DNA of 64,000 nt, from NCBI GenBank assembly GCA_032334055.1, contig JAUOZS010000001.1:2330501-2394500 (forward strand). The letters run 5' to 3'. Source of the stretch: Selenomonadales bacterium 4137-cl (GTDB lineage Bacteria > Bacillota > Negativicutes > Sporomusales > UBA7701). The notes below the pieces were generated by a model, which saw only the letters and a list, made by a program, of their open reading frames with translations, made no database searches and was not told where the DNA came from. The position numbers and the translations under genes were made by a program. This document shows positions 23,259 to 33,037 of the stretch, in pieces; within the stretch, counting starts at the first letter, position 1; each line of letters starts with the position of its first letter.

Positions 23259-23981
23259 TTATGCGCCGGGATGCGCGTGTTTTTCGCACAGGTAGGTGAC
23301 GATGAAGGGCGGGGTGCGGTCGGCGCGGAGGAGGGCGAAGCCGGCTTTTTCGAGGAGGCCCTGCATTATCCAGTCGAGGGTGGGGTGCTCGTCGCGGAGG
23401 GTGGTCGCGGTGTCGCGGGCGACTTTTTCGCCGCCGGCGGCGGCGATGGCGTCGACGACGCCGGCGAAGTAGCGGTCGAAGTCGCCGGTGTCGGACGGAA
23501 GGACGGCGTCCTGGAGGAGGAGGCGGCCGCCGGGCCTGAGGAGGCGGTGGACCCTCGTAAGGGCGATGTGCTTCCAGAAGTCGGGCAGGTGGTGGAGGGC
23601 GAGCTGGGAGAGGACGGCGTCGAAGGAGGCGGCGGGGTAATCGCAGGTGAGGAAGCCGGCCTGGGCGAAGGCGATGTTGGCGATGCCGCGCTGCCGGGCT
23701 TTGGCGGCGGCGCAGGTCAGCATTTCGCCGGAGACGTCGACGGCGTGGACGGCGGCGCAGCGGGCGGCGAGGCCGAGGGCGGTTTCGCCGGTGCCGCAGC
23801 CGAGGTCGAGGAGGGTGTCGGCGGGGCCGAGGCCGAGGCTGTCGCCGATTTTGGCGACTTCGCCGGCAAAGTCGCGCATTTTCCGCATGTAGGCGTCGTA
23901 GGCTTCGACTTCGCCGGCGGAGGAGAAGTCGACGCCGGAGTGGCGCTGTTCGTCGTAGCGCCAGCGCGGGTCGGGAAGCAT
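23259..23981 (-). CDS. Class I SAM-dependent methyltransferase (240 aa)
   Basis: A Methyltransf_11/UbiE-like protein. Motif I is LLDLGCGTGETALGLA (about 57-72), the acidic residue after strand 2 is in AVDVSGEML, and motif IV lies around SFDAVLSQLALHHLPD. The last 60 residues form a lid. ATG 23981 is fixed by AGAGGTG upstream. The substrate is unknown. It follows a TRAP operon after a hairpin, so it may be transcribed with it or alone. Confidence 0.85.
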   Translation of the reverse strand: MLPDPRWRYDEQRHSGVDFSSAGEVEAYDAYMRKMRDFAGEVAKIGDSLGLGPADTLLDLGCGTGETALGLAARCAAVHAVDVSGEMLTCAAAKARQRGIANIAFAQAGFLTCDYPAASFDAVLSQLALHHLPDFWKHIALTRVHRLLRPGGRLLLQDAVLPSDTGDFDRYFAGVVDAIAAAGGEKVARDTATTLRDEHPTLDWIMQGLLEKAGFALLRADRTPPFIVTYLCEKHAHPGA

Positions 23982-24012
23982 GGCGTTCACCTCTTTCCGG
24001 GTTATGAAGGGA

Positions 24013-24044
24013 AGGCTCCTGACGGTCTGAGCCGACAGGAGCCT
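24013..24044 (-). terminator. Hairpin between TRAP operon and methyltransferase
   Basis: AGGCTCCTG/CAGGAGCCT at 24013-24021 and 24036-24044 with an inner CGG/CCG pairing. No T run follows, so it may be a partial terminator or RNA-stability element. Confidence 0.5.
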
Positions 24045-24061
24045 CGGGAGGGGGTAATATG

Positions 24062-25321
24062 CTAGAGGATGATTTTGAAGAACAGCGGCAGGTAGACGAC
24101 GGCCGCGTAGACGAGCAGCAGGGCGGTGAGGAAGGGGATGACCGAGCGGCTGATCTTTTCGATCGAGACGCCGGAAACGGTGCTGGCGACGTAGAGGTTG
24201 ATGGCCACCGGCGGGGTGACCATGCCGATCGCCAGACCGAGGACGATCATGAGGCCGAAGTGGATGAGGTCGACGCCGAGCTGTGTTATGAGGGGCAGGA
24301 AGACCGGCGTGAGGAGGATGAGCGCCGAGGCGGTCTCCATGAAGAAGCCGGTGACGAAGATGACGCAGTTGACGAGGAGCAAAAGGACGAGTTTGTTGTC
24401 CGACAGGGCGAGGATGCTTTCGGCGATGAGCTTGGGGATCTGCCAGTTGGCGAAGATCCAGCTCAGGGCCGAGGATACGGCGATGATGAACATGATTACG
24501 GACATGGTGATCGCCGAGCGGGCGAAGATGCGGAAGATGTCCTTCCAGCCCATGTCGCGGTAGACGAAGACGGCGACGATGAGCGCCCAGTCGACGGCGA
24601 TGACGGCGGCTTCGGAGGGGGTGAAGTAGCCGGAGAAGATGCCGCCGAGGATGATGATCGGCGTGAGCAGGCCCCAGATGGCGTCGGCGAAGGTTTTGCC
24701 GACGTTTTTGAGCGAGAAGGGGGAGCCTTTGGCGTAGTTCTTTTTGTAGGCTATGTAGAGGCCGACGGCGATAAGCGCGAGCCCCATGAGCACCCCGGGG
24801 ACGAAGCCGTTGAGGAACAGCTTGGCGACCGACTGGTCGGCGATGACGCAGTAGAGGATCATCGGGACCGAGGGTGGGATGACGACGCCGATGCAGCCGC
24901 CGGCGGCGATGAGGGCCGCCGAGGAGGGGACGTCGTAGAGTTTTTTGCGCAGTTCGGGGATGAGCGGGGTGCCGACGGCGGCGGTGGTCGCCGCGCCCGA
25001 GCCGGAGATGGCGGCGAAGAACATCGACGCGAGGACGGCGACGACCCATAGCCCGCCTTTGAGGAAGCCGAGGATGGAGTCGGCGAACTGGACGAGTTTT
25101 TCCGATATCTTGCCCTGGGCGAGGAGGTCGCCGGCGAGGATGAAGAAGGGCACGGCGACGAGGGGGAAGGAGTCGGCGCCGGCGAACATCCGCTGCGGCA
25201 GGACGAGCATGGATACGTCCTGGGTGACGAGGATGACGACGGCGGTGAGGCCGATGGCGACGGCGATCGGCAGGCCGAGGAAGAGGAGCACGAAGAAGGT
25301 GCCGAACAGGATGCTTATCAT
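24062..25321 (-). CDS. dctM: TRAP transporter large permease subunit DctM (419 aa)
   Basis: About 12 membrane helices with DctM signatures: PFFILAGDLL, AISGSGAATTAAVGTPLIPEL, GCIGVVIPPSVPMILY and GLAIGMVTPPVAINLYV. It forms the translocating unit of an Na+-driven TRAP transporter for organic acids. ATG 25321 overlaps the end of dctQ (ATGA), showing coupling. It is the last transport gene of an ilvD-dctP-dctQ-dctM operon. Confidence 0.93.
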   Translation of the reverse strand: MISILFGTFFVLLFLGLPIAVAIGLTAVVILVTQDVSMLVLPQRMFAGADSFPLVAVPFFILAGDLLAQGKISEKLVQFADSILGFLKGGLWVVAVLASMFFAAISGSGAATTAAVGTPLIPELRKKLYDVPSSAALIAAGGCIGVVIPPSVPMILYCVIADQSVAKLFLNGFVPGVLMGLALIAVGLYIAYKKNYAKGSPFSLKNVGKTFADAIWGLLTPIIILGGIFSGYFTPSEAAVIAVDWALIVAVFVYRDMGWKDIFRIFARSAITMSVIMFIIAVSSALSWIFANWQIPKLIAESILALSDNKLVLLLLVNCVIFVTGFFMETASALILLTPVFLPLITQLGVDLIHFGLMIVLGLAIGMVTPPVAINLYVASTVSGVSIEKISRSVIPFLTALLLVYAAVVYLPLFFKIIL

Positions 25322-25821
25322 GCCTCTCCCTCCCCGGTCGCGACCCGCCGCACCTGGCCGGCGATGCCGGCCAGGGCGTGGATCATCATGATCACCATGC
25401 TTATCGGGATGCTGTAGTAGATGTATTTCATCGGGATGCCCATGGCGGGGGATATCTGGAAGACCTGCAGGCTGATCATTTCGATGCCGTAGTTGGCGGC
25501 GGCCGCGAAAAAGACGAGCGACAGCAGGTAGGACAGGGTCACGAACAAGGCGCGGATTCTTTTGGGAAAGGCGTCGATCACGAAGGTGATGGCGATGTGG
25601 TTGCCGCGCTTGTAGGCCAGGGTGGCGGCGAAGAAGGTGCCCCACACCAGGAGGTAGCGGGACAGTTCCTCGCTCCAGGTCAGGGCGGCGAAGAACACCC
25701 GGCAGATGACCTGCAGCGTGGTGACGACGACCATGGCGCACATGATGAAGACGACGAGTCCCAGGGCGGCCCTGTCGGTGTATTCGCTGACGGCGTTTAG
25801 CAATGTTTCAAGTTTCGCCAT
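25318..25821 (-). CDS. dctQ: TRAP transporter small permease subunit DctQ (167 aa)
   Basis: Four helices with the DctQ signature around RVFFAALTWSEELSRYLLVWGTFFAATLAYKRGNHIAI (about 38-75). It pairs with DctM in the membrane. Coupled to dctM by a four-base overlap and to dctP by a nine-base gap. Confidence 0.92.
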   Translation of the reverse strand: MAKLETLLNAVSEYTDRAALGLVVFIMCAMVVVTTLQVICRVFFAALTWSEELSRYLLVWGTFFAATLAYKRGNHIAITFVIDAFPKRIRALFVTLSYLLSLVFFAAAANYGIEMISLQVFQISPAMGIPMKYIYYSIPISMVIMMIHALAGIAGQVRRVATGEGEA

Positions 25822-25830
25822 CGCGGTCCC

Positions 25831-26838
25831 TTATTTCTTCGCTTTCTCGATGTCTTGCAGCAGGGAGCCGAATTTCTGGCCGTATTTGTCGTAGACGGGT
25901 TTGACGGCCGACTGGAAGGCCTTGCTGTCGGGCTCGATTATTTCCATGCCTTTTTCTTTGAGGGCTTTCAGCTGACCGGCCATCTGCTCGGCGTTCCATT
26001 TGCGCTCATGCTGGGCGGCTTCCTGGGCGGCTTTGACGATGATGGCCTGGGTGTCTTTGTCGAAGCCGGCGAAGATTTTCTTGCTCATGAGGAAGAGGGC
26101 CGGGGCGTAGGTGTGCTTGGTCATGGAGAGGTATTTCTGGGTTTCGTTGAGTTTGAAGGCGTAGATGACGTTGACGGGGTTTTCCTGGCCGTCGATGGTG
26201 CCCTGCTGCAGCGCGGTGAGGGCTTCGGTCCAGGCCATGGGAACGGCGTTGGCGCCGAGGGTTTTGAAGGTGTCGATGTAGACGGGGTTTTCCATGACCC
26301 TGATCTTGAGGCCCGCCATGTCGGCCGGCGATTTGACGGCTTTTTTGGAGTTGGTGAGGTTGCGGAAGCCGCGTTCGGCGTAGGCGAGGCCTTTGAGGTT
26401 GATGGCGTCAAGTTTGGCGAGGACTTTCTGGCCGACTGCGCCGTCGAGCACTTTGTAGGCTTCTTCAGGCGAGGCGAAGAGGAAGGGCATTTCGAAGACG
26501 GCGAGCTCGGGCAGGAAGTTGGCGACGGGGCCGTTGGTGATTACGCCCATGTGGACGGTGCCGAGCTGCATGCCTTCGATGAGGGTGCGCTCGTCGCCGA
26601 GGGAGGCGTTGGGATGGATTTCGACTTTGACCATGCCTTTGGTGCGCTGTTCGACGAGTTCTTTGAATTTGAGGGCGGCGATGTGGAAGCCGTCTTTTTC
26701 GTTTACGACGTGGGCGAGTTTGATGGTTTTCGGTTCGTTTTTGGCGGGGGCGGGCTTGGTGCCGCCGCCGCAGGCGGTTACCAGGAAGGTGACGGTGAGG
26801 AGCAGGGCGACGACGAGGATGAGTTTGTTTTTCGACAT
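25831..26838 (-). CDS. dctP: TRAP transporter substrate-binding lipoprotein DctP (335 aa)
   Basis: A lipoprotein signal with lipobox (LVTAC, Cys23) is followed by the DctP fold. The segment KAVKSPADMAGLKIRVMENPVYIDTFKTLGANAVPMAW contains the conserved Arg that binds the substrate carboxylate. The ligand is thus a carboxylate. The link with ilvD in the same operon suggests a hydroxy or sugar acid (inference). It is anchored to the membrane outer face. Confidence 0.92.
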   Translation of the reverse strand: MSKNKLILVVALLLTVTFLVTACGGGTKPAPAKNEPKTIKLAHVVNEKDGFHIAALKFKELVEQRTKGMVKVEIHPNASLGDERTLIEGMQLGTVHMGVITNGPVANFLPELAVFEMPFLFASPEEAYKVLDGAVGQKVLAKLDAINLKGLAYAERGFRNLTNSKKAVKSPADMAGLKIRVMENPVYIDTFKTLGANAVPMAWTEALTALQQGTIDGQENPVNVIYAFKLNETQKYLSMTKHTYAPALFLMSKKIFAGFDKDTQAIIVKAAQEAAQHERKWNAEQMAGQLKALKEKGMEIIEPDSKAFQSAVKPVYDKYGQKFGSLLQDIEKAKK

Positions 26839-26860
26839 GGGGGGTTCCTCCTTTAAATTG

Positions 26861-28525
26861 TTATTGCTGGGGCGCCTTCAAGACGGCGCCGGTGCTGGCG
26901 GATGTGACCATGGCGGCGTATCTGGCCAGGTAGCCGCCGGTGACTTTGGGGGCGGGCTTTTTCCAGGCGGCTTTGCGTTTGGCGAGTTCGGCGTCGCTGA
27001 TTTCGACGTTGAGGCTGCGGCCGGGGATGTCGAGTTTGATGACGTCGCCGTCGCGCACGAGGCCGATGGGGCCGCCGCTCATGGCTTCGGGGGAGATGTG
27101 GCCGACGCAGGCGCCGCGGGTGGCGCCGCTGAAGCGGCCGTCGGTGAGGAGGGCGACTTTGAGGCCCATGCCGGCGATGACGGCGGTGGGGTTGAGCATT
27201 TCTTTCATGCCTGGGCCGCCCTGGGGCCCTTCGTAGCGGATGACGACGACGTCGCCGTCTTTGATTTTTTTGCCGAGGATGGCGGCGATGGCGTCGTCTT
27301 CGGAGTCGAAGACGCGGGCAATGCCTTTGAAGACGAGCATGTCGTCGGCGACGGCGCTTTCTTTGACGACGGCGCCTTCGGGGGCGAGGTTGCCTTTGAG
27401 GATGGCGATGCCGCCGGTCTTGCGGTAGGGGTCGGCGACGGTGCGGATGACTTCGGGCCGGGCGATGGCGGCGTGTTTGATCCGGGTGGCGACGGTGCCG
27501 GCGACGGTGACGGCGTCGGTGTGGATGAGGCCGGTTTTGGCGAGTTCTTTCATGACGGCGTTGATGCCGCCGGCTTCGTTGAGGTCCTGGAGGTGGTGGC
27601 TGCCGCCGGGGCTGAGTTTGGTGATGTAGGGGGTTTTGGCGCTGATGGCGTCAAAGAGGCTGAGGGGCAGCTCGATGCCGGCGTCGTGGGCGATGGCGGG
27701 CAGGTGGAGGACGGTGTTGGAGGAGCCGCCGATGCCCATGTCTACGGCGATGGCGTTTTCGAAGGCTTTCTGGGTCAAGATGTCGCGGGGTTTGATGTCT
27801 TTGGCGATGAGGGTCATGACGGCTTCGCCGGCTTTTTTGGCAAGGGCGCGGCGGGCGCCGAAGTGGGCGGCGGGGATGGTGCCGTTGCCGGGCAGGCCCA
27901 TGCCGAGGGCTTCGGTGAGGCAGTTCATGGTGTTGGCGGTGAAGAGGCCGGCGCAGGAGCCGCAGCCGGGGCAGGCGGCCCGTTCGAGGCTGTCGAGCTC
28001 GGCGGCGGTGATTTTGCCGGCTTCGAAGAGGCCGGCGGCTTCGAATGCCTGGCTGACGCTGATGTCTTTGCCCTGGTGGCGGCCGGCGAGCATGGGGCCG
28101 CCGCTGACGACGACGGCGGGGATGTTGACGCGGGCCGCGGCCATGAGCATGCCGGGGACGATTTTGTCGCAGTTGGTGATGAGGACGAGGCCGTCGAAGC
28201 TGTGGGCGACGGCCATGGCTTCGATGGAGTCGGCGATGAGTTCGCGGCTGGGGAGGGGGTATTTCATGCCGTCATGGCCCATGGCGATGCCGTCGCAGAT
28301 GCCGATGGCGGGAAATTCGACGGGGGTGCCGCCGCCGGAGGCTACGCCGAGTTTGACGGCGTCGGCGATGTCGCGGAGGTGGAAGTGGCCGGGGATGATT
28401 TCGTTGAAGGCGTTGACGACGCCGACGAGGGGTTTTTTGAGGTCTTCGGGGGTGTATCCCATGGCGTTAAAGAGGGCGCGGTGGGCTGCGCGGGTTGAGC
28501 CTTTTTTGACGATGTCGCTGCGCAT
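26861..28525 (-). CDS. ilvD: Dihydroxy-acid dehydratase (554 aa)
   Basis: A full-length IlvD/Edd enzyme. Fe-S ligands are Cys in NCDKIVPG and [26 protein letters not shown] near the C-terminus is the other signature. It normally dehydrates 2,3-dihydroxy-isovalerate and -methylvalerate for branched amino acids. Here it heads a TRAP operon without other ilv genes, so a catabolic role on a sugar acid is possible. It lies 22 bp upstream of dctP. Confidence 0.9.
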   Translation of the reverse strand: MRSDIVKKGSTRAAHRALFNAMGYTPEDLKKPLVGVVNAFNEIIPGHFHLRDIADAVKLGVASGGGTPVEFPAIGICDGIAMGHDGMKYPLPSRELIADSIEAMAVAHSFDGLVLITNCDKIVPGMLMAAARVNIPAVVVSGGPMLAGRHQGKDISVSQAFEAAGLFEAGKITAAELDSLERAACPGCGSCAGLFTANTMNCLTEALGMGLPGNGTIPAAHFGARRALAKKAGEAVMTLIAKDIKPRDILTQKAFENAIAVDMGIGGSSNTVLHLPAIAHDAGIELPLSLFDAISAKTPYITKLSPGGSHHLQDLNEAGGINAVMKELAKTGLIHTDAVTVAGTVATRIKHAAIARPEVIRTVADPYRKTGGIAILKGNLAPEGAVVKESAVADDMLVFKGIARVFDSEDDAIAAILGKKIKDGDVVVIRYEGPQGGPGMKEMLNPTAVIAGMGLKVALLTDGRFSGATRGACVGHISPEAMSGGPIGLVRDGDVIKLDIPGRSLNVEISDAELAKRKAAWKKPAPKVTGGYLARYAAMVTSASTGAVLKAPQQ

Positions 28526-28671
28526 TTGATCCTCTCCCTTGTTTTGGTTTTGGTTCCATATTACCGGATATTGTCCGATAATTATTTCAATTATTTGTGG
28601 AAATTTTGAAAAATCGTGCGTTAATGGACAGGGATGCGGACCGGCGAAACTGTGTTTTTTTGCGCGGGGGT

Positions 28672-29397
28672 TTAGCGGCGGCCTGAATTTTTTCGGTACT
28701 GGAGCGGGGTCACGCCGTTTCTGTTTTTGAAGCAGGTGGTGAAGTAGGCGGCGTCTTTGAAGCCGACGCGGCCGGCGATTTCGGTGACGGACAGGTCGGT
28801 GGCGGCGAGCATTTCGCCGGCTTTGGCGAGGCGCTGGTCCTGAAGGTATTCGACGACGGAGCGCCCGGTGAGTTGTTTGAAGGTGCGGCTGAGGTGGAAC
28901 TGGCTGAGGTAGACGGCTTGGGCGATGTCCCGGAGTTTGATGGGGGCGTCGAGGTTGGCGCGGATGTATTGTTCGACTTTGGCGACGAGGGGCGGCTTGC
29001 GGCCGGCGTCGTCGGGGGCGGCCGCGGCGGCCGCGGTTTTGACGATGAGGGCGGCGACTTCGGCGGGGCGGACGGGTTTGAGGAGGTAGTCGGCGACGCC
29101 GGCTCTGAGGGCGGTGCGGGCGTAGTCGAATTCGTTGTAGGCGGAGACGATGACGACGTTGGCGCGGGGGTTGTCGGCGAGGATGGCGGCGGCGGCTTTG
29201 AGGCCGTCGCAGCCGGGCATGCGGATGTCGAGGAAGACGAGGTCGGGGCGGTGCTCGCCGGCGAGGCGGACGGCTTCGAGGCCGTTGTCGGTTTCGAGGC
29301 AGGCGGCCACGGGGAGGCGTTCTTTGGCGACGACCATTTTAATGAAGGTGCGGACGGTGATTTCGTCGTCGGCGACGAGGATTGTGATGGCGCGCAT
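28672..29397 (-). CDS. Response regulator with AraC-type DNA-binding domain (241 aa)
   Basis: REC domain at about 3-120 with phosphoacceptor Asp in [14 protein letters not shown] and Lys in LLKPVRP, then an AraC double helix-turn-helix at about 140-238 ([54 protein letters not shown]). This YesN-type regulator pairs with the kinase that ends one base upstream. Likely targets are the TRAP operons on both sides. The 146 bases between it and ilvD hold no gene. Confidence 0.9.
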   Translation of the reverse strand: MRAITILVADDEITVRTFIKMVVAKERLPVAACLETDNGLEAVRLAGEHRPDLVFLDIRMPGCDGLKAAAAILADNPRANVVIVSAYNEFDYARTALRAGVADYLLKPVRPAEVAALIVKTAAAAAAPDDAGRKPPLVAKVEQYIRANLDAPIKLRDIAQAVYLSQFHLSRTFKQLTGRSVVEYLQDQRLAKAGEMLAATDLSVTEIAGRVGFKDAAYFTTCFKNRNGVTPLQYRKNSGRR

Positions 29398-29398
29398 T

Positions 29399-30970
29399 TC
29401 AGTTACCGCCTATCGCCGGGAAGGTGAGTTCGACGGTGGTGCCCCGGCTCTTTTCGCTGTGGATGGCGAACCGGTACTGGTCTTTGAAGTAGTACTGCAG
29501 CCGGTTTTTGACGCTGGCGAGGCCGATGCCGCCGCCTTTGCCGGCGGGGTCGGCCTGGGGATCGAAGCCGAGCCCGTTGTCGCGGACGCGGCAGTGGAGG
29601 CTGCGGCCGCGGCGGCGGACGGTGATGGTTATGGCGCCTTCGCCGTCGCTGAGTTCGAAGCCGTGGACGATGGCGTTTTCGACGAGGGGCTGGAGGAGCA
29701 TGCAGGGGATGAGGGTTTCGTCGAGGCCGGGCTGGATGTCGAAGGCGACGCTGAGCCGGCTGCCGAAACGGGATTGCTGGATGTGGAGGTAGTTGTCGAG
29801 CATTTTGAGTTCTTCGCGCAGGGGGATGAGTTCTTCGGTTTTTCTGAGGGTGAAGCGGAGGAGGTCGGAGAGGCTCCAGACGAGGTTGGCGACTTTTTCG
29901 GCGCCGTCGATGTAGGCCATCTGGGCGATGGTGTTGAGGGTGTTGAAGAGGAAGTGGGGGTTTATCTGCGACTGGAGGAGTTTGAAGTCGGCTTCGCGCA
30001 GGGCTTGTTCGAGTTTGGCGGAGGCTATCTGTTCTTTGACAAGCGATAGGCGGCTGTTGTCGAGTTCTTTTTGCCGGAGGGCGGCGGCGGACATTTCGGT
30101 GATTAGGCTGGCGACGGCAAAGGTGGCTTCGGCGGCGGCGTAGAGGCGGCTTTTGGGCTCGATGCGGATGGCGGTGGAGCCTGCGAGGAGGTCGCAGGCG
30201 GGGATGGCGTAGCGGGCGGCTAAGGCGTCGATGGTGCGCTGGAGTTCGTCCTGGTCGGGTTTGTTGAGGTAGACCTGGCCGCAGCGGATGTAGCCGATGA
30301 CGGTGGCGCCGTCGAAGATGGGGATGAGGATGCTGGCGACGTTGTTGCAGCATTGGAAGAAGTGCGGGCCGTGGGTGCGGCCGATGGCGCCGATGACCCG
30401 TTCGACGTAGGGGCGGCAGTGGCGCCCGCCGCTGGCTCCGTCGAGGAGGGCGCAGAAGCGGGGGTAGTTGTCGGCTTTGACGACGGTTTCGCCGGCGGTG
30501 TCGATGATGGTGAGGCTGAGGCCGATGGCTTCGGAGAGTTTGTTGAGGAGGCCGCGGATGACGTCGAGGTCGAGGAGGGCGCGGATGTCGGCTTCGCCGC
30601 CCGTCGGGCTGGCGGACGGGGGCTGGGCGAGGAGACGCTGGAATTTGGAGGGGGTGTAGACGATGATGAGTTTGAGTTCGTCGTCGGTGTCGTTGATGAC
30701 TTTGTGGCGGGTGTAGGGGTGGATGTGCTTGATGTCGCCGGGCTGGAGGCGGTAGGTCTGGTCGTCGATTATCTGGGCGCCGGCGCCGGAGACGACGTAG
30801 ATGACTTGTTCGTCGCCGGAGTGGAGGTGTTCGTCCTGGGTGGTGCGGGGGTAGAAGGTGATGAGGCCGACGCTCATTCTTTCGATGTCGAGGTTGCCGG
30901 GTTCGACGAACCAGAGGATGCTGCCCCATTCGAAGTATTGGCTTTTGCCGAGTTGGCTGATTTCGGGCAT
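29399..30970 (-). CDS. Cupin-PocR-LytS/YesM-type sensor histidine kinase (523 aa)
   Basis: Three modules are visible. Residues 15-110 are a cupin with EHLHSGDEQVIYVVSG and HIHPYTRH metal-site motifs. Residues 130-275 are a PocR-type ligand domain (DLDVIRGLLNKLSEAIGLSLTIID, then Cys-containing CALLDG, GRHCRP, FQCCNN and IPIFDG). Residues 310-520 are a His_kinase of the YesM class (LQSQINPHFLFNTLN) with HATPase (LLQPLVENAIVHGFE, DNGLGFDP). No membrane helix is present, so the kinase senses a cytosolic ligand, probably a carboxylate. It forms an operon with the AraC-type regulator. Confidence 0.88.
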   Translation of the reverse strand: MPEISQLGKSQYFEWGSILWFVEPGNLDIERMSVGLITFYPRTTQDEHLHSGDEQVIYVVSGAGAQIIDDQTYRLQPGDIKHIHPYTRHKVINDTDDELKLIIVYTPSKFQRLLAQPPSASPTGGEADIRALLDLDVIRGLLNKLSEAIGLSLTIIDTAGETVVKADNYPRFCALLDGASGGRHCRPYVERVIGAIGRTHGPHFFQCCNNVASILIPIFDGATVIGYIRCGQVYLNKPDQDELQRTIDALAARYAIPACDLLAGSTAIRIEPKSRLYAAAEATFAVASLITEMSAAALRQKELDNSRLSLVKEQIASAKLEQALREADFKLLQSQINPHFLFNTLNTIAQMAYIDGAEKVANLVWSLSDLLRFTLRKTEELIPLREELKMLDNYLHIQQSRFGSRLSVAFDIQPGLDETLIPCMLLQPLVENAIVHGFELSDGEGAITITVRRRGRSLHCRVRDNGLGFDPQADPAGKGGGIGLASVKNRLQYYFKDQYRFAIHSEKSRGTTVELTFPAIGGN

Positions 30971-31051
30971 CGGGCTTGCCTCCCTCCTTCCGGCCCGGCG
31001 GGCCTGTCTGGCGCTTCGGGGCCGCGGCGATAAGCCGCCGGCCTAACGAAA

Positions 31052-31076
31052 AAGACCGGATGCGCGATCCGGTCTT
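31052..31076 (-). terminator. Terminator of the second TRAP operon
   Basis: AAGACCGGAT/ATCCGGTCTT at 31052-31061 and 31067-31076 with a T run on the minus strand, between dctM and the kinase. Confidence 0.8.
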
Positions 31077-31100
31077 GGCGTGGTTTGCGGATTGCGTCGG

Positions 31101-32402
31101 TTATTTTATCATGAGTTTCGGCATGTAGAGGACGATTTCGGGATAGATGGTGATGAGGGCGGTCATGGCGAGCATGATGAGGAAGGACGGCATGGCGTAG
31201 CGGGCGATCCGGAAGAGGCTGTCGCCGACGAGGCCGTTGATGACGAAGAGGTTGAAGCCTACGGGGGGGGTGATCTGGGAGAGTTCGATCATGATCACGA
31301 GGTAGATGCCGAACCAGACGGGGTCGAAGCCGGCGGCCTTGATAAGCGGGGCGGCGATGGGCAGGCTCATGACGATCATGGAGAAGCCGTCGAGGAGGCA
31401 GCCCATGATGAGGTACATGACGGATAGGATGGATATGAGGGTGTAGGGGGATACGCCGAGGGTGGCGATGTACTGGGTGATGGCGGCGGGAATGCCGAGG
31501 TAGCCGACGGCGACGGACAGGAAGGAGGCGCCGGCGACGATGAGCATGATCATGCAGCAGGTTTTGACCGAGCCCATGAGGGCGGAGGTGAAGATTTCCC
31601 GGTCCAGGCTGCGGGTGATGAAGGCGAAGAAGAGGGAGCCGAGGACACCTACGGCGGCGGCTTCGGTGGGGGTGGCCCAGCCAAGGTAGATGCTGCCGAG
31701 GACGAGGACGATGAGGAGGACGACGGGCAGCAGCAGGGGGATGGATTTGAGGCGGTCGTCCCAGGTGTAGGCGTTGTCGCCGCGGGGGGCGAGTTCGGGG
31801 TTGAGGAGGCAGCGGACGACGATGTAGCCGCTGAAGGCGGCGGCGAGGATTATGCCGGGAATGATGCCGGCGATGAAGAGTTTGCCGATGCTGACGTCGG
31901 CGACGATGCCGTAGACGAGCATGACCATGCTGGGGGGAATGAGAAAGCCGAGGGTGCCCGCGCCGGCAAGGGAGCCGAGGCAGAGCCCGCGGTCGTAGTT
32001 GCGTTTTTCAAGTTCGGGGAGGGTGATTCTGCCGACGGTGGCGGTGGTGGCGGCGGAGGAGCCGCTGACGGCGGCGAAGAGGGTGCAGGCGCAGATGTTT
32101 ACGTGCAGCAGGCGCCCTGGCAGGAAGTCCATCCAGGGGGAAAGGCCTTTGAAGAGGTTTTCGGAGATTTTGCTTTTGAAGAGGAGTTCTCCCATGAAGA
32201 TGAACAGCGGCAGGGCGATCATGGTGGAGCCGCTGGTGCCGTTCCAGACGATGTTGGCCATGACGGCCATGGGGTCGACGCTGGTGAAGAAGAAGAAGCC
32301 GATGGCGCCGATGATGAAGAGGGATATGCCGATCCAGACGGTGGTGCCGAGGAAAAAGGCCAGACAGACAAGTAGTATGAAGGATATTGTCAAAACGTCC
32401 AT
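31101..32402 (-). CDS. dctM: TRAP transporter large permease subunit DctM (433 aa)
   Basis: Twelve-helix DctM protein with PLFIFMGELLFKS, AVSGSSAATTATVGRITLPEL, GFLIPPSMVMLVYGIVAD and QITPPVGFNLFVINGL. It is the last gene of a dctP-dctQ-dctM operon and is distinct from the copy at 24062, which indicates a second substrate. Confidence 0.93.
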   Translation of the reverse strand: MDVLTISFILLVCLAFFLGTTVWIGISLFIIGAIGFFFFTSVDPMAVMANIVWNGTSGSTMIALPLFIFMGELLFKSKISENLFKGLSPWMDFLPGRLLHVNICACTLFAAVSGSSAATTATVGRITLPELEKRNYDRGLCLGSLAGAGTLGFLIPPSMVMLVYGIVADVSIGKLFIAGIIPGIILAAAFSGYIVVRCLLNPELAPRGDNAYTWDDRLKSIPLLLPVVLLIVLVLGSIYLGWATPTEAAAVGVLGSLFFAFITRSLDREIFTSALMGSVKTCCMIMLIVAGASFLSVAVGYLGIPAAITQYIATLGVSPYTLISILSVMYLIMGCLLDGFSMIVMSLPIAAPLIKAAGFDPVWFGIYLVIMIELSQITPPVGFNLFVINGLVGDSLFRIARYAMPSFLIMLAMTALITIYPEIVLYMPKLMIK

Positions 32403-32445
32403 ATGGGTTCGCCTCCCCTATTGTTAGATAAACGGCGCATCCGGG

Positions 32446-32973
32446 TCACCGGCCCAGGGTGCTGGACTCGGCTTCGCCGGTTTCGCCGGTGCGCAGTCTG
32501 ATGAGCGACCGGCAGATTTCGGCGGCGAACTGCAGGGTGAGGATGGCGGAGCCCAGGGGCATGAAGAAGTGAGGATACGCCAGAGGGGTGGCGGATATCT
32601 GCATCGAGCGGGTGCCCGTTCTTATCGAGTCGAAAAAGAATTCGTAACAGTTGTAGGTGAGGATGGCGCAGAAGATGAAGCCGACGATGAAGGCGTAGAG
32701 GTCGACGAGGTTGCGCGCCCGGCCTTTGACGATTTCGTGGAGGAAGACCATGCGGATGTGGCTTTTGTCCCTGAGGGTGTAGGCGAGAGCGAGGAAGGTG
32801 AGGGCGGCCATGAGGTAGCCGGTGTATTCTTCGGTGATGTAGAGCGTTTTGGCGAACAGGGTGCGGATGACCATCTCGGCGCAGACGAGGAGGAGGGCGA
32901 CGATGGTGAGGATGCCGGCGAGTACGCCGCCGTAGAGGGAGAGACGGTCACAGAAGCGGATGAATGACTCCAT
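32446..32973 (-). CDS. dctQ: TRAP transporter small permease subunit DctQ (175 aa)
   Basis: Four helices with the DctQ core KTLYITEEYTGYLMAALTFLALAYTLRDKSHIRMVF (about 39-75). It partners the DctM encoded downstream. The upstream gap to dctP contains a strong hairpin. Confidence 0.9.
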   Translation of the reverse strand: MESFIRFCDRLSLYGGVLAGILTIVALLLVCAEMVIRTLFAKTLYITEEYTGYLMAALTFLALAYTLRDKSHIRMVFLHEIVKGRARNLVDLYAFIVGFIFCAILTYNCYEFFFDSIRTGTRSMQISATPLAYPHFFMPLGSAILTLQFAAEICRSLIRLRTGETGEAESSTLGR

Positions 32974-32997
32974 GGCGAACTCCTTTCCTTCAGGGGA

Positions 32998-33028
32998 AAG
33001 AACCGGCGGCCCGTAGCCGCCGGTTCTT
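32998..33028 (-). terminator. Intra-operon hairpin between dctP and dctQ
   Basis: AAGAACCGGCGGC/GCCGCCGGTTCTT at 32998-33010 and 33016-33028, a 13-bp stem without a long T run. In TRAP and ABC operons such hairpins keep the binding protein more abundant than the permease. Confidence 0.7.
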
Positions 33029-33037
33029 CGCTGCCTT

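Noticed and set aside
26519..28498. 659-codon open frame on the plus strand opposite dctP and ilvD
   Set aside because: It is the antisense of well-recognised genes; the Gly/Asp/Ala/Phe-only composition comes from codon bias.
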